64,000 bases of DNA from positions 135,954,421 through 136,018,420 of the forward strand of contig CM066733.1 of assembly GCA_033961575.1 (NCBI GenBank), given 5' to 3'. The position numbers and the translations under genes were made by a program. Each line of letters opens with the position of its first letter. The first letter of the stretch is position 1. The stretch is from Aselliscus stoliczkanus (taxonomy: Eukaryota > Chordata > Mammalia > Chiroptera > Hipposideridae). The notes beneath the pieces are model-generated. The model was not told where the DNA came from. It searched no databases and saw only the letters and a program-made list of their open reading frames with translations. Positions 22,836 through 34,660 of this stretch are shown here, piece by piece.

Positions 22836-24229
22836 AATTAAGCATAGCTTTGGAATTGCCGTAACTTTTAGGTGGCAAACCTATTAAATTTTTTGTAACA
22901 TCCCTCTTTACTATTTAACTCATATTTCTGGAATTGAAATTGTTTTTACATGTTAATAAATGTTACATAACTATTTTTTGAAATTAATACCTCTGATTCT
23001 AAATACCAAATTATGATTTTATTTGAAATGTAACTGATCTTTGGGTCTTTTGCAACTTTTTTTTAAATAGCTCCTGGACCTATAATCTGCTAGATAGCAT
23101 TCTGGCTTTGAAAAATTTTGAGGGGATATCCAGGATCAATTTTTTTTGAAGAATGTTAATTCCACATGAAAAATATTGGAAATTTGGGGGGAAATTCTGT
23201 GTTTTATGTGACTCAACAGAAAACAAAGTGAATTTCTCCTTACCTCATAATTATTTTGTATTTTTTCTTGGCTTAATTTCAGCCAGGTTTCCTAAATCCA
23301 GAGCACTTGAGTGATTGAAGTTTCAAAAAGAGACTTGGAAGTGGCATAGAAAAAGGAAAGACCTGTTTCCTATCAGAAGAACTTAGGAACCACCTCCATG
23401 CATTTTTCTTCGGAAAAGACATCTTCGTTTTCTCTCACTTCCTTCTCTTTTCTCACTTCGATCCAAGGCCAAGAGTGACCCCTTTGGCATAGACACATAG
23501 TAAAAATAGGCCTGACGTGGTACCAGATCCAACAATGGCAAATTTACAGAGAGGTTGATGGGCTTTTCTCATTTCCTGCTCAAGGCCTGTGGTTTCTCTC
23601 ATCCATGGGAACACTCCTATGGGATGAGTGAAATTACTGAATTCTGTCACAATCTTTGAGCACCTAGCACTGTTTGTCACACTGTGATCTGCCCACAAAT
23701 ATTACACGAAAAGGGAATGAAATCATACTTGGCAGTTTTGGTGATGAATTACATCTAGTTGAGGTTTTTGAAGTTCACAAATCTTGGCCAAAAGATGAGC
23801 AGAGTAGGAGAGAGAAGAAAATAAATGTGTCAGGATAAAGCACCCAAAGAGAATGAATACTGACTTTGAAAGAAATTTCCAGAACTTCCATTCTTAGTTG
23901 CTTTCATATAGTCCCTCAGATTCTTCAAGATGTTGCTTCTGCTCCTGCCCCTTGCACCTTGTTCTTTTGTTCAGTTTATTCAGGAAATAGTTGGTAAGTG
24001 CTGATTGTGCCCAGGGTATTGCCAGAGGCACTGGGACAACAGATGAAAGATAGGCTGCCTGCAACTGGAGAGCCTCTGTTTTATTTGTCCAGACACTTGG
24101 TTAGTGATACCTTCCATTACAGGCCTTGCCTCAATGTATGTGGTTCCAGTGCAGGTTATCCTGGGTGTTTTAAGAACTCCTTTCCCCCAAATAACTGTGA
24201 TAACATAAGGCCCAATTAATTGGGAGATT
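22836..24229. other. No recognisable feature
   Basis: Unassigned sequence. No open frame longer than 81 codons and no repeat landmark. Confidence 0.45.
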
Positions 24230-24435
24230 AGTATGTCTTAGGTGCTATGCTAAACACTGTACAAATATTCTTTCGTTTCTTCCTCATATCAACTGAGGTA
24301 AAGATTATTTTTAGATGAAGAAACTAAAGTTGAAAGGGGCTAAATGACTCATGTAAAGTCACCCAGCTAGTAAAAGTGTGTTGATGGCAGAGCTGGTATC
24401 AGTGGGGCTCAGAAGCCAGCTTCTCAGCCATTACC
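24230..24435 (-). mobile_element. MIR SINE, reverse orientation, nearly complete
   Basis: The plus strand reads 'ggtgctatgctaaacactgt', 'tcctcatatcaactgaggta', 'tagatgaagaaactaaagtt', 'gtcacccagctagtaaaag' and 'cagagctggtatcagtgg', the whole MIR in reverse complement. Confidence 0.85.
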
Positions 24436-25924
24436 CGATTTGACCTGCACCTTCATCTGCCTGTCTCTGGCAGAAAGTGTTGAAAACCTTCCCCATCCCC
24501 ACATCCCTGAATGTATACCATGTCCTTTATGGAAATTCTCCAACGAGGGCTCAGGAGCGCGAAGACCCCTGTCTGAACACTCGGAGTAGATGCTGTGCAG
24601 CCAACAACCAAACGCATTGAGAATAGTTTCTCACGGGCCCCTTCAGCTCTCAGGCCCCTCTGCTCTCCCTATGCTGTCCTGCTGTAGTTGGCTTAATGCA
24701 GGCATTCCATTATACAATGGACCGCCCTGGTCACTGTCCCAGAGACAGTCAAAACCTTAGCGCCCCCCAGGGCAACTGGCACAGGGGACTGAATTATGGG
24801 GGGATGGTAATCAGCCTTCAATGGAAATCCCATAAGAGTTTATATCGAAACAGGCTTCTATTATACAGTCTCAGATAGAAACGAGGTAATGTAGATTTTG
24901 GCAGGAAATTATTATTTTTGACTGATTCTCAAACACACAGTTTATGCCAAAATTCATTTCCCTACCCCCAACCTATTCCACTTGCTTTTACAAGAACTTT
25001 GGATACCCTGAATTATTTTGGAAATTTGGGGGATATTCTGTGTCACTCTGTGTAACAAGTTCCTAGGAAATTACTCCAAAGTGTAACTTAAGCAAAGAAC
25101 AAGTTTTACTTGGATGTCAAACAGCCGCCAACCAGTGCACATCATAGTGTATGCTTGCTAGTTTTCAAAGATCTGAACAGTATTTAGTAACCTACAGTAT
25201 TTAGATAACAAAAAATTGAACTGTGCTTGCAATATAGCAATATCTGCTCATTCTCAGACAATGCTTCAGATTGAGATTTTTAAAAAGGTGTTATAAATAT
25301 AGCACTTTTAGGTTCCAGGTCATAGGTTGAAATGCCACCCAGATTAGTGACTGTCATGGGATGTTTATCTTTGTAAAATGAACCAGTGTTCTAAATTGAA
25401 ATCTAAGATGTGGTTAGATACTCTTTAAATATAGCCCCCACTGCTCATACCTTGTTGATGGTCACAGCAGAAATGCTATTTGCAGTGACCTGGGGGTAGA
25501 AAGTACATAAAACATGAATCTTCAAAAAAAAAAAGAAGTGTTCCAATTTTATTAGGTCAAATCATCTTAAAAGAAACACACATACGTGCACACACACACA
25601 TTGGTTTCTTTTTGCTTTAATAATTACATGTGCTGATAAGAAATGTTTTACTCATGTTAAAATATCAACAATTGCATAGCTTTTATAATCGATACCATTT
25701 GAAGACTGTAATTTTATATTTTCTACATGTAAAGAAGCACTGGGATACTTTTATTGGGTTTTATAAAGTTAACACCTACTTTTCCCACTAAGAATTTATG
25801 AAATCTTGCTTTTTGCTTTACTTGGTTTTTACTTTCTCATGAAATAATCTCACCTTAGAAATAATTTTCCAAGGTAGAAAGCAACTTTCTAGGTGAAGAT
25901 CAAATTTACTTTAAACATTCCTCT
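24436..25924. other. No recognisable feature
   Basis: 24480-24790 is less AT-rich and the rest is AT-rich. A short AC-rich tract lies at about 25576-25600. No gene. Confidence 0.45.
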
Positions 25925-26280
25925 TAATCATTCCTTCATTCATTAAGCTAATATTAACTTATCCCCTGCTCTGAGCATAAACGTGTGCTCAGTTGGGTGC
26001 TATAGGAGGATAAGAAACAGTTTAACAAATGATCCTCACCTTCGAAGAGCTTACAGTTTAGGAAATATAGTGCAGGCATGCAGGAAATATTACATGGTGA
26101 TTCAATAGTACCTGCGATGTCACAAGGCTGTGTGTGACTATGTGTCAAGTGAATGCCATTGATGGTACATATATGCGTCTAGTTCCTAGGAAGGGGAAAT
26201 TGCTGTGGCAGGGAGAGGTTAGACAGGCTCCCTGAGAGGTGGGATGGCATCCGGCCTTGAAAGGTGGGAAGTTCCTAGGA
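25925..26280 (-). mobile_element. L2 LINE 3' end, reverse orientation
   Basis: The plus strand starts 'cattccttcattcattaagc', passes 'gatcctcaccttcgaagagc' followed by 'ttacagttta', and continues into upstream L2-like sequence at 'ggcatccggccttgaaag'. Confidence 0.65.
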
Positions 26281-26830
26281 GATTGATGAAAGGACATATT
26301 ATGCATTTCAGACCAGGGCCCAAGGTTTGACCAGAAGCCCAATGATGGGAATAAGCAATGTACAATTTTTAGGGCATCCGCCTACATCCCCCCCGAGAGG
26401 TGGCAAAGGGCTTCTGTTTTGTAGTTTCTTCAGAATTCAGCTTTACTTGCAAAGAACAACCCTGAAACAACATGGCAAAAAAACCTGAACAATGCAGTGT
26501 CTGGACCTGGGAATACACGATGGGTGATGAGGAGTGAGTTGCCCTATTGTCTCCTATGGAGAAGTGAGGGGCCCAAAACACAGTGGACATTTCTTCTCCT
26601 TCCTTCCCTCCCACCACTTTCCTTTTAAATAAAAAGGGGGGGGGCAGTTAAACAGGACACCAAGTTTTTGTTTTTGTTTGTACTCTGACCTGTGTAGTCT
26701 AATCCTCTGTCCACGTATAATACTGTTCTGAAATTTGGAGACAGGCTCATCCTTTGAAGTTTTCAGTGAAGGAAGTCTGTTTCCAGTTGCAATGCACTCT
26801 GGTTTTTCCACAGCTTTTTTTGCTAGGAAG
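26281..26830. other. No recognisable feature
   Basis: Contains a short G run at about 26636-26644. No repeat or gene assignment. Confidence 0.45.
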
Positions 26831-26939
26831 ATTTTTTTTTTTTTTGAGGGCAGTATCACTGGCCCTCATATGTGGGACCCGAACTGGGGCTGCTGGCATC
26901 CCAAGCCAGCTCTTAACCACCGCGCCACTGGGCCGGCCC
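26831..26939 (-). mobile_element. tRNA-derived short SINE, copy 6
   Basis: Reverse body 26846-26939 with poly-T at the left. Both flanks contain GAAGATTTT/GAAAGATTTT, so a T-rich target-site duplication is likely but its exact extent is masked by the T tract. The B box reads 'gttcgggtcc' in reverse, close to the canonical form. Confidence 0.95.
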
Positions 26940-27349
26940 GAAAGATTTTTTTTTATCTCCAGAACTGTTTTTCTTCCACCTTTCTTCCTCTTTCTGGGTT
27001 TGAAAATGGTTAGGTCTCTTAGTCAACTTTTTCTAAGCCAATATCCTTATAGTTGTTTTCTCTAAGGGCTGTTTCTCAAACTTGTAATCAATAAGAAAAA
27101 ATTGATTTCTCCTTAAATGTCTCTGCATTCTCCATATGCCACTTTAAAATGTGGAGCTAAGACAGTACAGAGTATTTTAGGATAGCCTGTATCTGTGCTG
27201 ACACCAAGGGAAGGAAGGCCTCCTGTATTCCTTTAGCTTAATCAATCATGCTTTTAAGGCTAAAGCATGAACACCAATAGTTTGTGTTGACTATGACCTC
27301 CAGCTCATTTCCATGACATGACAAAATGAATCCTGCAATTGTTTGTTTT

Positions 27350-27840
27350 TCTTCCCATGTGAATTACACTATACAACCTCAATCTGTTTATATCTACCTA
27401 CTGCTCCAACTTGTCAAGATCATTTGCACTTCTATCCAGTTTTCCAAAGTGGAATGTACCACACCTGGTTTGATGTCATCTCCAAACTTAATAACCATAT
27501 TCTCTGCCATCCTTTAAATCACTACTAAAAATAGCATTAAGTTAAGACCAATCACTTTGGAATCCCATGAGGTATGCCTCTCTGGGCTGACACTGGACCA
27601 TTAATAATTACTTACTTAGAAAGGCCTTCTAATCACTTATGAATCTGTCTAATGAGATGTGATTTCAGGATGTAATTCTTTAATTGCCCAATGTCAAGGA
27701 AGACAAAACTTGAAGCTGTATAATAGTCAAAACTATTTCATATCTTTGCCTTCTACTTGGTTTTATGAGAGGTGTCATGCTTCTGAGGAATATAATATTT
27801 GACTAATGTAATAGGATTTTTTTAAAAACAAAACTACCTT
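27350..27840. mobile_element. Ancient repeat, family uncertain (copy A)
   Basis: The order of short phrases 'gatgtcatctccaaactta', 'cactttggaatcccatgagg', 'accattaataattactt' and 'atcacttatgaatctgtcta' matches an old, well-conserved amniote repeat whose name I cannot give with confidence (L3/CR1 or RTE-like). The same family occurs at 34110-34660. Confidence 0.5.
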
Positions 27841-29599
27841 GATTTTATCCAACATGCATGTGTATGTGTGTGTTTGTGTGTTTATAAGATTGTAATATAT
27901 TCCTAGATCTGAATGTAAAGGTGCTGAGTCTAATTTTTTGTTTTTCAATTTCTCTTTTTAAAATATGAGTGTACATTTCTCTCTTTCTGTCCATAGATGC
28001 CTCACCTCAAGTTTGCGAAGATAATTGCTAGTGATTCTGTGATGACTTCATTGAAATGCCATACCATGGTGTTTGCCAGTAATTGTTTATTCATTTTGCC
28101 ATCTGAGCTCCCAGGTCATGCATTAGCATATGCATTTGTATATAATAATGATTTTCAATTTATTGAGTAGAGTCATCATCTGAAACACTGTAAAAACACA
28201 AGGATAAAAGCAATTCCTATCTCATCTATTTGTCACTTTACTGGGATAGACATGACAATTAAGAAATAAAAACATAGAGGAAGGGAAGGTCAATCATACT
28301 GCCAGGACATGGCTGGCAGCTAGCTGAATTTTTCTTTGGCACAATCTTTGGACTGCAGCCATTTTGATTTAGAGGAGACCCATTGTAGGAAAAGCCTTCC
28401 TGGAATGTGAGAATTTTGACAAGAGGTCTGAAAAAGAAAGGAAACTAGCTAGGCTAGCTGGAGGGAGAGCATAGATAGGTTTGTATAAAAACAAACAAAT
28501 TGTTCTCATCCCTGTGTTCTGTGAACAGGATTTTCAATGGCTTCCAAAGGAATTCTGTGTATGAAGGGTATGTCGGGGAAGGGAGATTGTTTAGAGGAGT
28601 CAGCCCTTGTTTTACCTGGCTGCCAAATAAAAGAACCTTCCAGCCACATGAAATTGGTTGCACAACTCACAACATCTTGGTTATGATAAGGGCTGTTCCC
28701 AGACACTGGTGTTTCTGGTGCTTGAATTCTAAAAGGTTGTTTTCTACAAGCCATCCACGTTATAAGGAGCTGTGACTCAAATGTTGATTGTGGTTAACCT
28801 GCACAGAGGTAGGACTGGAACTGCTTCCCGCAGGGAAGGCTGGCTGGATTTCTGGTGGACCATCTGTGTACTGTTAAGGATTGTACATACCAATGAGGCC
28901 GGGCCCAGCCCTGTGATCTCACCTCACCTACTCCTCACTTTAGTCATCTCCACCCTAGTGGTTAAGGACAAGCCTGACATGGGGTTGTCCTTTCTTCTAG
29001 CCTGGGTTTGTTTGGATCCTTACTGCTGGGATCACTCTTGGGGTGAGTCAATAAAATGTAGCTACCACCTCCAGGAGGCCTGAGGTAACAGTTTGAATGT
29101 ACCCGTAGGGGCAGGGGAGTGAGTGGTGCAATCTACTTTACTCGTTTCCTATTAGCTCATAGGACTAGTTTATCATATTTCCTACCATCCAAAAGCCTGG
29201 CTTCAGTGACATGAAATTCCAACTGGCTAACCTGCAAAGTGAAACACGAGGGGAGCAGAGGGAAGACGAAGAGAGCATGGCATGATAAAGGTTGGGTTAG
29301 GATGCTGTGATGCCCAGGAAAGCAGCCCAAGTTATGAATGGGCTATCCACAGAGGCTGGGCATGGGTGCCAATGATGTGAGCTGTGGAAAGGGATGGCTG
29401 GGGGGGGGCACCCAAACTTTGCACATCACTGCTTTCTTCTTGTCTTTTCTCCTCTTATTTTCCTCCATGCCTACTACTAAGCCTGTAATAATGGTAATAT
29501 TAACTGTCAAAGCATTCTGTTTTGTACCAAAGGCCTCTGAATGAGGCTACTGTTTATTGTATTCTTTCTTGGGTGAAAGGTTAAAAAAAAGTGCATGTA
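27841..29599. other. No recognisable feature
   Basis: A GT-rich patch is at 27857-27882. 28300-29100 holds several short open frames on both strands with no domain. No repeat landmark was recognised. Confidence 0.4.
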
Positions 29600-29631
29600 T
29601 TTTTTTTTAATCCAGTTGATTCGGTTTTAAT
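29600..29631 (-). terminator. Possible poly(A) signal plus A tract on the minus strand
   Basis: On the minus strand ATTAAA (29626-29631) is followed 17 bases later by nine A (29600-29608). The spacing suits a polyadenylation site or the end of an old processed copy. Such strings also occur by chance in AT-rich DNA. Confidence 0.25.
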
Positions 29632-29880
29632 ATAGAGCAGAACAAAATACAATGAAGAGTATTGTACATTAATAGTCTGTTTTGTACAGATATTGAGAAA
29701 ATATAGTTCTATGTTCTTGCCATAAGTGAAAAGTAGACCTTCCATGGCCTTGACTGATAACTTTCTTAGGTTGTTTGTAGAACTGAAGCCTTCGGACATC
29801 GGTATGTGGTGAGGTTAGAAGCCTGGCTGGTAGAGAGATAATTACCAAAGCTCTGCTGCTGAAGTACAAATCCTACTTAC

Positions 29881-29997
29881 CTAACAGGCGCACAATAGCA
29901 GCTTCCATAATAGAGTAATATATTCCACAGCGGGTGCCAGCGAGGGCAAAGGGAATGTGTTATCCTGTGGTAGATCAACCTACCTCTTTGATACTGG
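29881..29997 (-). other. Candidate internal exon on the minus strand (117 nt)
   Basis: On the minus strand a good acceptor (CTTCTGTTTCCAG) precedes 117 nt that end at a near-consensus donor (TTAG then GTAAGTA). One frame is open through the whole segment (38 full codons). I recognise no protein in it. It could be an exon of an unidentified gene or lncRNA, or a chance pairing of splice-like strings. Confidence 0.2.
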
Positions 29998-30000
29998 CTG

Positions 30001-30789
30001 GAAACAGAAGTTGAAACTTGCCACTGATTGCATAAGCGATTCCTTCCATACAATTTGTCTAATTACAAATTTTTAAGTATAGTGATCATTAGCTTCTGGG
30101 TGGAGAATTTGGCATTTTACATGAATAGAATCCTGGTAATGTTCAGTCCCAAAACATACTTACTCTGCTTCCAAAAAAGTGTGGTTAGGTGCTACCTTAG
30201 TATTTTCATGCACAGTGCCAGTTGTGGGAATATTATCACATGACATTTGCTGAAATGGAATTTCCTGCAATTTGCCATAAGGCTGTTTGTTAAGGTGTGT
30301 GAATGAGCTGACTCCATGTGTGTGAATGCACCCACTGGAGGCACATGGAATTGGTATGGTGAGAGACCAGGCTTGGCTCTGGCGGGAGCTGGCTCGGCAG
30401 GAGCTACCGCTGAATGCAAAGCTGGAAAGCACTGTCTCTAATTACTCAGAGCCACTTTTCTGCACTGCTTAGATGCTGGGAAGCTTTGTTTGCAAACTCC
30501 TGCTTGACGTGGGTTTATATCACTGAACAGGCCTCTCTCCCACTTGTCTCTGGTGAAGCTACAGTTAGCCATTTCTGATTCTAAATACCTAAGTGTTACA
30601 CCTCCCTGGCCCATCAAGGGCCTGTGGTGTTCCAAATGAGTAACATTTCAGAATATTGGGTGACTCTCTTTCAGAAATGCCTTTTAACCCAATTTAAGAA
30701 TTGTTTTTGACTAACTTCTAAAAGTGAGGGATCAGTTTCATGTACAAGGAAGAAAAGTCTTTGGAAAGACCAGAATGGTACGTCCTAAC
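30001..30789. other. No recognisable feature
   Basis: Unassigned. Short open frames at 30160-30635 have no domain. Confidence 0.45.
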
Positions 30790-30935
30790 TGTGCCTCTAT
30801 GGGCACGTTTATAAAACCTTTTGGAGCCTCAGTTTACTTTGGGGATGAATACACTTATTTCTTATTAAAGGTTGTTGAGAGCAATAAATGAGGTAATATA
30901 TGGGAAGAGAGTAACGCAGTGACTAGCTTATATCA
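30790..30935 (+). mobile_element. MIR SINE 3' half
   Basis: Contains 'ttttggagcctcagtttact', 'ttattaaaggttgttgagag' and 'caataaatgaggtaatatat', the MIR central and 3' parts in forward order. Confidence 0.65.
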
Positions 30936-31130
30936 GTCATACTTCAAGCTGTGGTGTGTCCAAGCTGGTTTCTACTGGCTTGTGAGCCAATTGTTAAATT
31001 TTCAGGAAGTTTTTGCGCCGGTTGACATCTCCTTGGTAGCTTGAAATCCACTCTGGGAGTGCCAATCAGACCTTTCCTTTTCCCTAGAGAACTGATTGTT
31101 AAACATTTAAGAGCACACTACTGATAACAA
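30936..31130. mobile_element. Diverged hAT-like MER element (copy 1 of a pair)
   Basis: Shares ordered short matches with 54800-55000, including 'ttggtagcttgaaat' and 'ctggcttgtgag'/'ctggcttacaag'. The similarity suggests one old non-autonomous family that I cannot name. Confidence 0.35.
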
Positions 31131-31499
31131 GCATTAATGCCCCTTCACCACAGCTTCAAATTATATTATAAAACCTGCCTGTCTTTGCAAATAGTCCATA
31201 TAGAATTTAAAGTGATCCTGGAAAGAGGATTTAAGGTAATCACAGCAAACCTCAGTCATTTTCCATATTGTAACACAGATGCTCTCATGGCCCATTGAAA
31301 CTCTCTACATCCTACAGGACTGCAGAATGTATTGGTCTTTGAGGGTATGTGTTTGCTTTTTATATTTTTTTCCTTCTCTTGTTATGTTAAGTGAGCTGGC
31401 CTGTCTATCACTAGTAGCTCCTCCCCACTTACTATTTGCTATTTCTCATTTGTTAGTTGAAAAATCAGCTGTTAAAAATAACGTATAAACTAAAGATAA

Positions 31500-32343
31500 A
31501 CTGGATCCCCATTAAAAAATGGGCAAAGAATCCAAATTGACATTTCTGCGAGGAAGATATACAAATTGTGAATACACAGTTAAAAAAATGCTTGACATCG
31601 TTAGTTATCAGGAAAATGAAAATCAAAATGAGATACAACTTCACAACCATCAGAATGGCTACAATCAAAAAGTCAGTAATAACTTTTGTTATTGTAAACG
31701 TATAACTTTTGTTATTTGTAACGTGTTGATAAAAGGCTGTGGAGAATTGGAGCCCCCATCTGCTTGGTGGGAATGCAAAACAGTGCATTGGAAAACAGTC
31801 TGGCCGTTTTCCAAATGATGAGAGACCCATGCCACATGACCCAGCAGTTCCACTCCTAGGTATATAGTCAAGAGAAATGAAAACATATATCGCCACTGAA
31901 ACTTGCATAAGAATGTTTACGCATAATTCATAATAGTCAAAAAGTAGAAATAACCTAAACTTCCATCAACTGACAAATGGATGAGTAAAATGTGATATAT
32001 CTGTACAACAGAATATTATTTGGTCATAAAAAGGAATGAAGTACTAATACAAGCTATAATATGGACAAACCTTGAAAACATTATATTGAGTGAAAGAAGC
32101 CAGTCACAAAGACCATATGTTATATGATTCCATTCATAGGAAAGCTCAGAATAATCTATAGAGACCGAAAAAAGATTCATGTTTGCTTAGGGCTACAGCA
32201 GAGATGGGTCAGGGGAAAGGGGCGTGATAGCTAAAGTTTATGGGGTTTCTTTCTGAGGTGATGAAAATGTCCTAAAATGGATTGTGGTGATGGTTGTGCA
32301 TATCTGTGAGTGTCCTAAAAATATTGAAATGTATACTTTACTA
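31500..32343 (+). mobile_element. L1 LINE: ORF2 C-terminal remnant and 3' UTR
   Basis: Reads 'attaaaaaatgggcaaagaa', 'tttctgcgaggaagatatac', 'gttagttatcaggaaaatg', 'gccccatct..cttggtggga', 'ccagcagttccactcctag', then 'gatatatctgtacaacagaa' and 'ccatatgttatatgattcc', the standard end of L1 ORF2. Frameshifts and stops are present. The antisense 147-codon frame at 31465-31908 is a by-product. Confidence 0.9.
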
Positions 32344-32459
32344 TTTTTTCTTTTTTTTTTTTTTTTGAGGGCAGTGTCATTGGCCCTCATATGTGGGACC
32401 CGAACCGGGGCTGCTGGCCTCCCAAACCAGCGCTTAACCACCACGCCAGTCGGCCGCCC
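32344..32459 (-). mobile_element. tRNA-derived short SINE, copy 7, at the L1 3' end
   Basis: Reverse-oriented. Poly-T (with one C) spans about 32344-32366 and the body 32367-32459. It sits directly at the right edge of the L1 tail, so it inserted into or next to the older L1. No unambiguous target-site duplication is seen. Confidence 0.95.
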
Positions 32460-34109
32460 GCATACGAAAGTTTTAGATGACCAGTACTGAGGGGGGGCAA
32501 GTCTCTCTCTTCATTTGTAGCTATGTTTAAAAGTTTAACGATTTTGGATAGCAGTGGCACTGATATTGTAGCCCACAAAGGACAGTTTAATCTTTGGCCT
32601 CTGTAGAAACTGGAGGGGGGTTCAGAGAGGGATAGGAATGGCAATATTGATATCTATGAGTTCTCATTGGTAGAACAAGGATAACTGATGAGTACATGTA
32701 GCCTAGAAATAGCAAACTATTCAACAGTGTTGTATGTGTGTGTGTCCTTTTGAAAAGAAGCTTATAAGATATTTTGGTGCAAAGAGTATAGAGGTGAAGA
32801 TACTTATATAAACATCAATCCATGCCAGTAACATTCCATTTGATATGTTCTTGCATTATGCCAATATCCAACAAAAGTTCTGCCTTTCATACTTTGCAAA
32901 ATGGCTGTGAAATGTTACCTTATGCCTTCTATTAGAAAGAATCTACATATTTGAAGAGAAAAAATATCTATGTCATTTAAAATGTTTTAGTAAGCATTCA
33001 AATGCCTGTCTGAAAAAAAACACCATTCCTTAAGGATAAGCTGCTCTCTAACAGAATACTTACACTCCACTTGCAAGAATTAAAAAAAATAGCTATGCTG
33101 TGACTCTTCAGTGGTGAAATTAAATTTTAGCTATTATTAATGTTATTTTTACATTAATATTTGGTTTGTTCTTGCTCATGTTTTATTGTTTGTCATTTTT
33201 AGTTTATTTTTTATTTACCACAGTGCTCAGGGATTAGATTTCAGGAAGAAAAACAAACAAGGAAAAGTGCTTCTGAATTTCCATACCACGTCAACTGCCT
33301 CAACATTGTAAATACAGGCTAAGAAATACTGGGACTCTAATAGCTCAGACCCAATCTTCTAGTGAGGTCTAAAAGCTGTGGGAAGGGAATTAGCCAATAA
33401 GTGTTCCCCTACATCGTCCCCTGGCCTCCACGCACCTGCCCAATTGTGTAGCCCTTAGCGTAAGTGTGAGGGTGTCATTTTCTCAACCAGCACTCGGTCA
33501 ATTATAAAGTACTTGGGCATTGTGGGAGAGCATTTCATTCTGACCTCCTTCAGAGGATGCTTGATCCCTAGGAGTCTGGGGATTGATTATTTCCTGGTAA
33601 CTACAGTTGCCAATCTCAGTTAAACATTTGAGGAAAGGGAGAGGGCAGAGGGGTGGGCAGTCTTACTATTCTTGCTGGTCAGATCCATGGATAAATTACC
33701 TCCTGGGGAAGAGGGACAAAGGAGCATGTGCAATGATTCGTGTACCCTGGAACTTACATTTTCTAGTCTAATTATAATCTGAGTTGCAAAAATATTAATA
33801 TAGGTTTTTTACCTTTATGAAAACCTATATGCCATTTATGTTCATCTTTCCTTCATTCAAATTACTACGTAATTGTTAATTTTAAAAACTTCCATGTGAA
33901 ATTGTGCCTGTGTTTCCCACTGCTGCTAATGAGTTTCTAGGGCATCATCAGATGTTTCTTTCTATTTTTACCATCTTCCTTTGGAAATAAGCTGATTTTT
34001 ACTGAATGTAGAACAAGCGTGTGTCATTGATTTCTGTAATGGCATTGGAATATATTCTCTCTCATTCTTACTGCAATTTAACAGTGTATTTGCTTTCTTT
34101 CTTTTTTTT
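32460..34109. other. No recognisable feature
   Basis: AT-rich. A G run lies at about 32490-32497. No gene or repeat landmark. Confidence 0.45.
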
Positions 34110-34660
34110 TCAGAAAAACTCTGCTGAGCATCATGCATTCATCTTCATTAAGATGTCTTCCATGACCCTAAATCTTTTCCCTGTAAGCTTAGAACTAATT
34201 CAGAACTCACCCAAGTGGATGAGTAATTTAAATTGCTCTTTCCAACATACATTACTTTGCATTTATCTGCTCTGAGTTTCATCTGCCACTGTTTTGCCCA
34301 ATTACGGAGTTTGGATTCTGTTTCTCACATCCATCTGTATAGACTTAGGGAACCAAAATAGTTTTGTTTAGTCAGCAAATTTCAGCACCTCATTATTTAG
34401 TCCATTCTCAAGGGTGTTAAATATCCTGGAGGACACTACTCTTGTACTGATTGCTGACACCCCACTATTAACTCTACTCTATACTGAGAACTAGTCATTT
34501 ATTCTTTCATTCCCCCTCCATCTTAACTCACTTTTAACCCGTGATTGACAGCCTGTTACCTCTTGCCCAGTGGTTGGCAAGTTTCCTTAATAGTCTCTTG
34601 TGTAGGACTTCATTAAAAGCCCTTTGAGAGTCTAAATAAATTACATCCTCTATTTTCTTT
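34110..34660. mobile_element. Ancient repeat, family uncertain (copy B)
   Basis: Phrases in order: 'acatacattactttgcattt', 'catctgccactgttttgccc', 'ctcattatttagtccattct', 'gacaccccactattaactc', 'gacagcctgttacctcttg', 'cttcattaaaagccctttga'. They match the same old amniote repeat as at 27350 and extend further to its left. Confidence 0.5.

Noticed and set aside
31465..31908. 147-codon minus-strand open frame
   Set aside because: It is antisense to a clear L1 ORF2 3' end.
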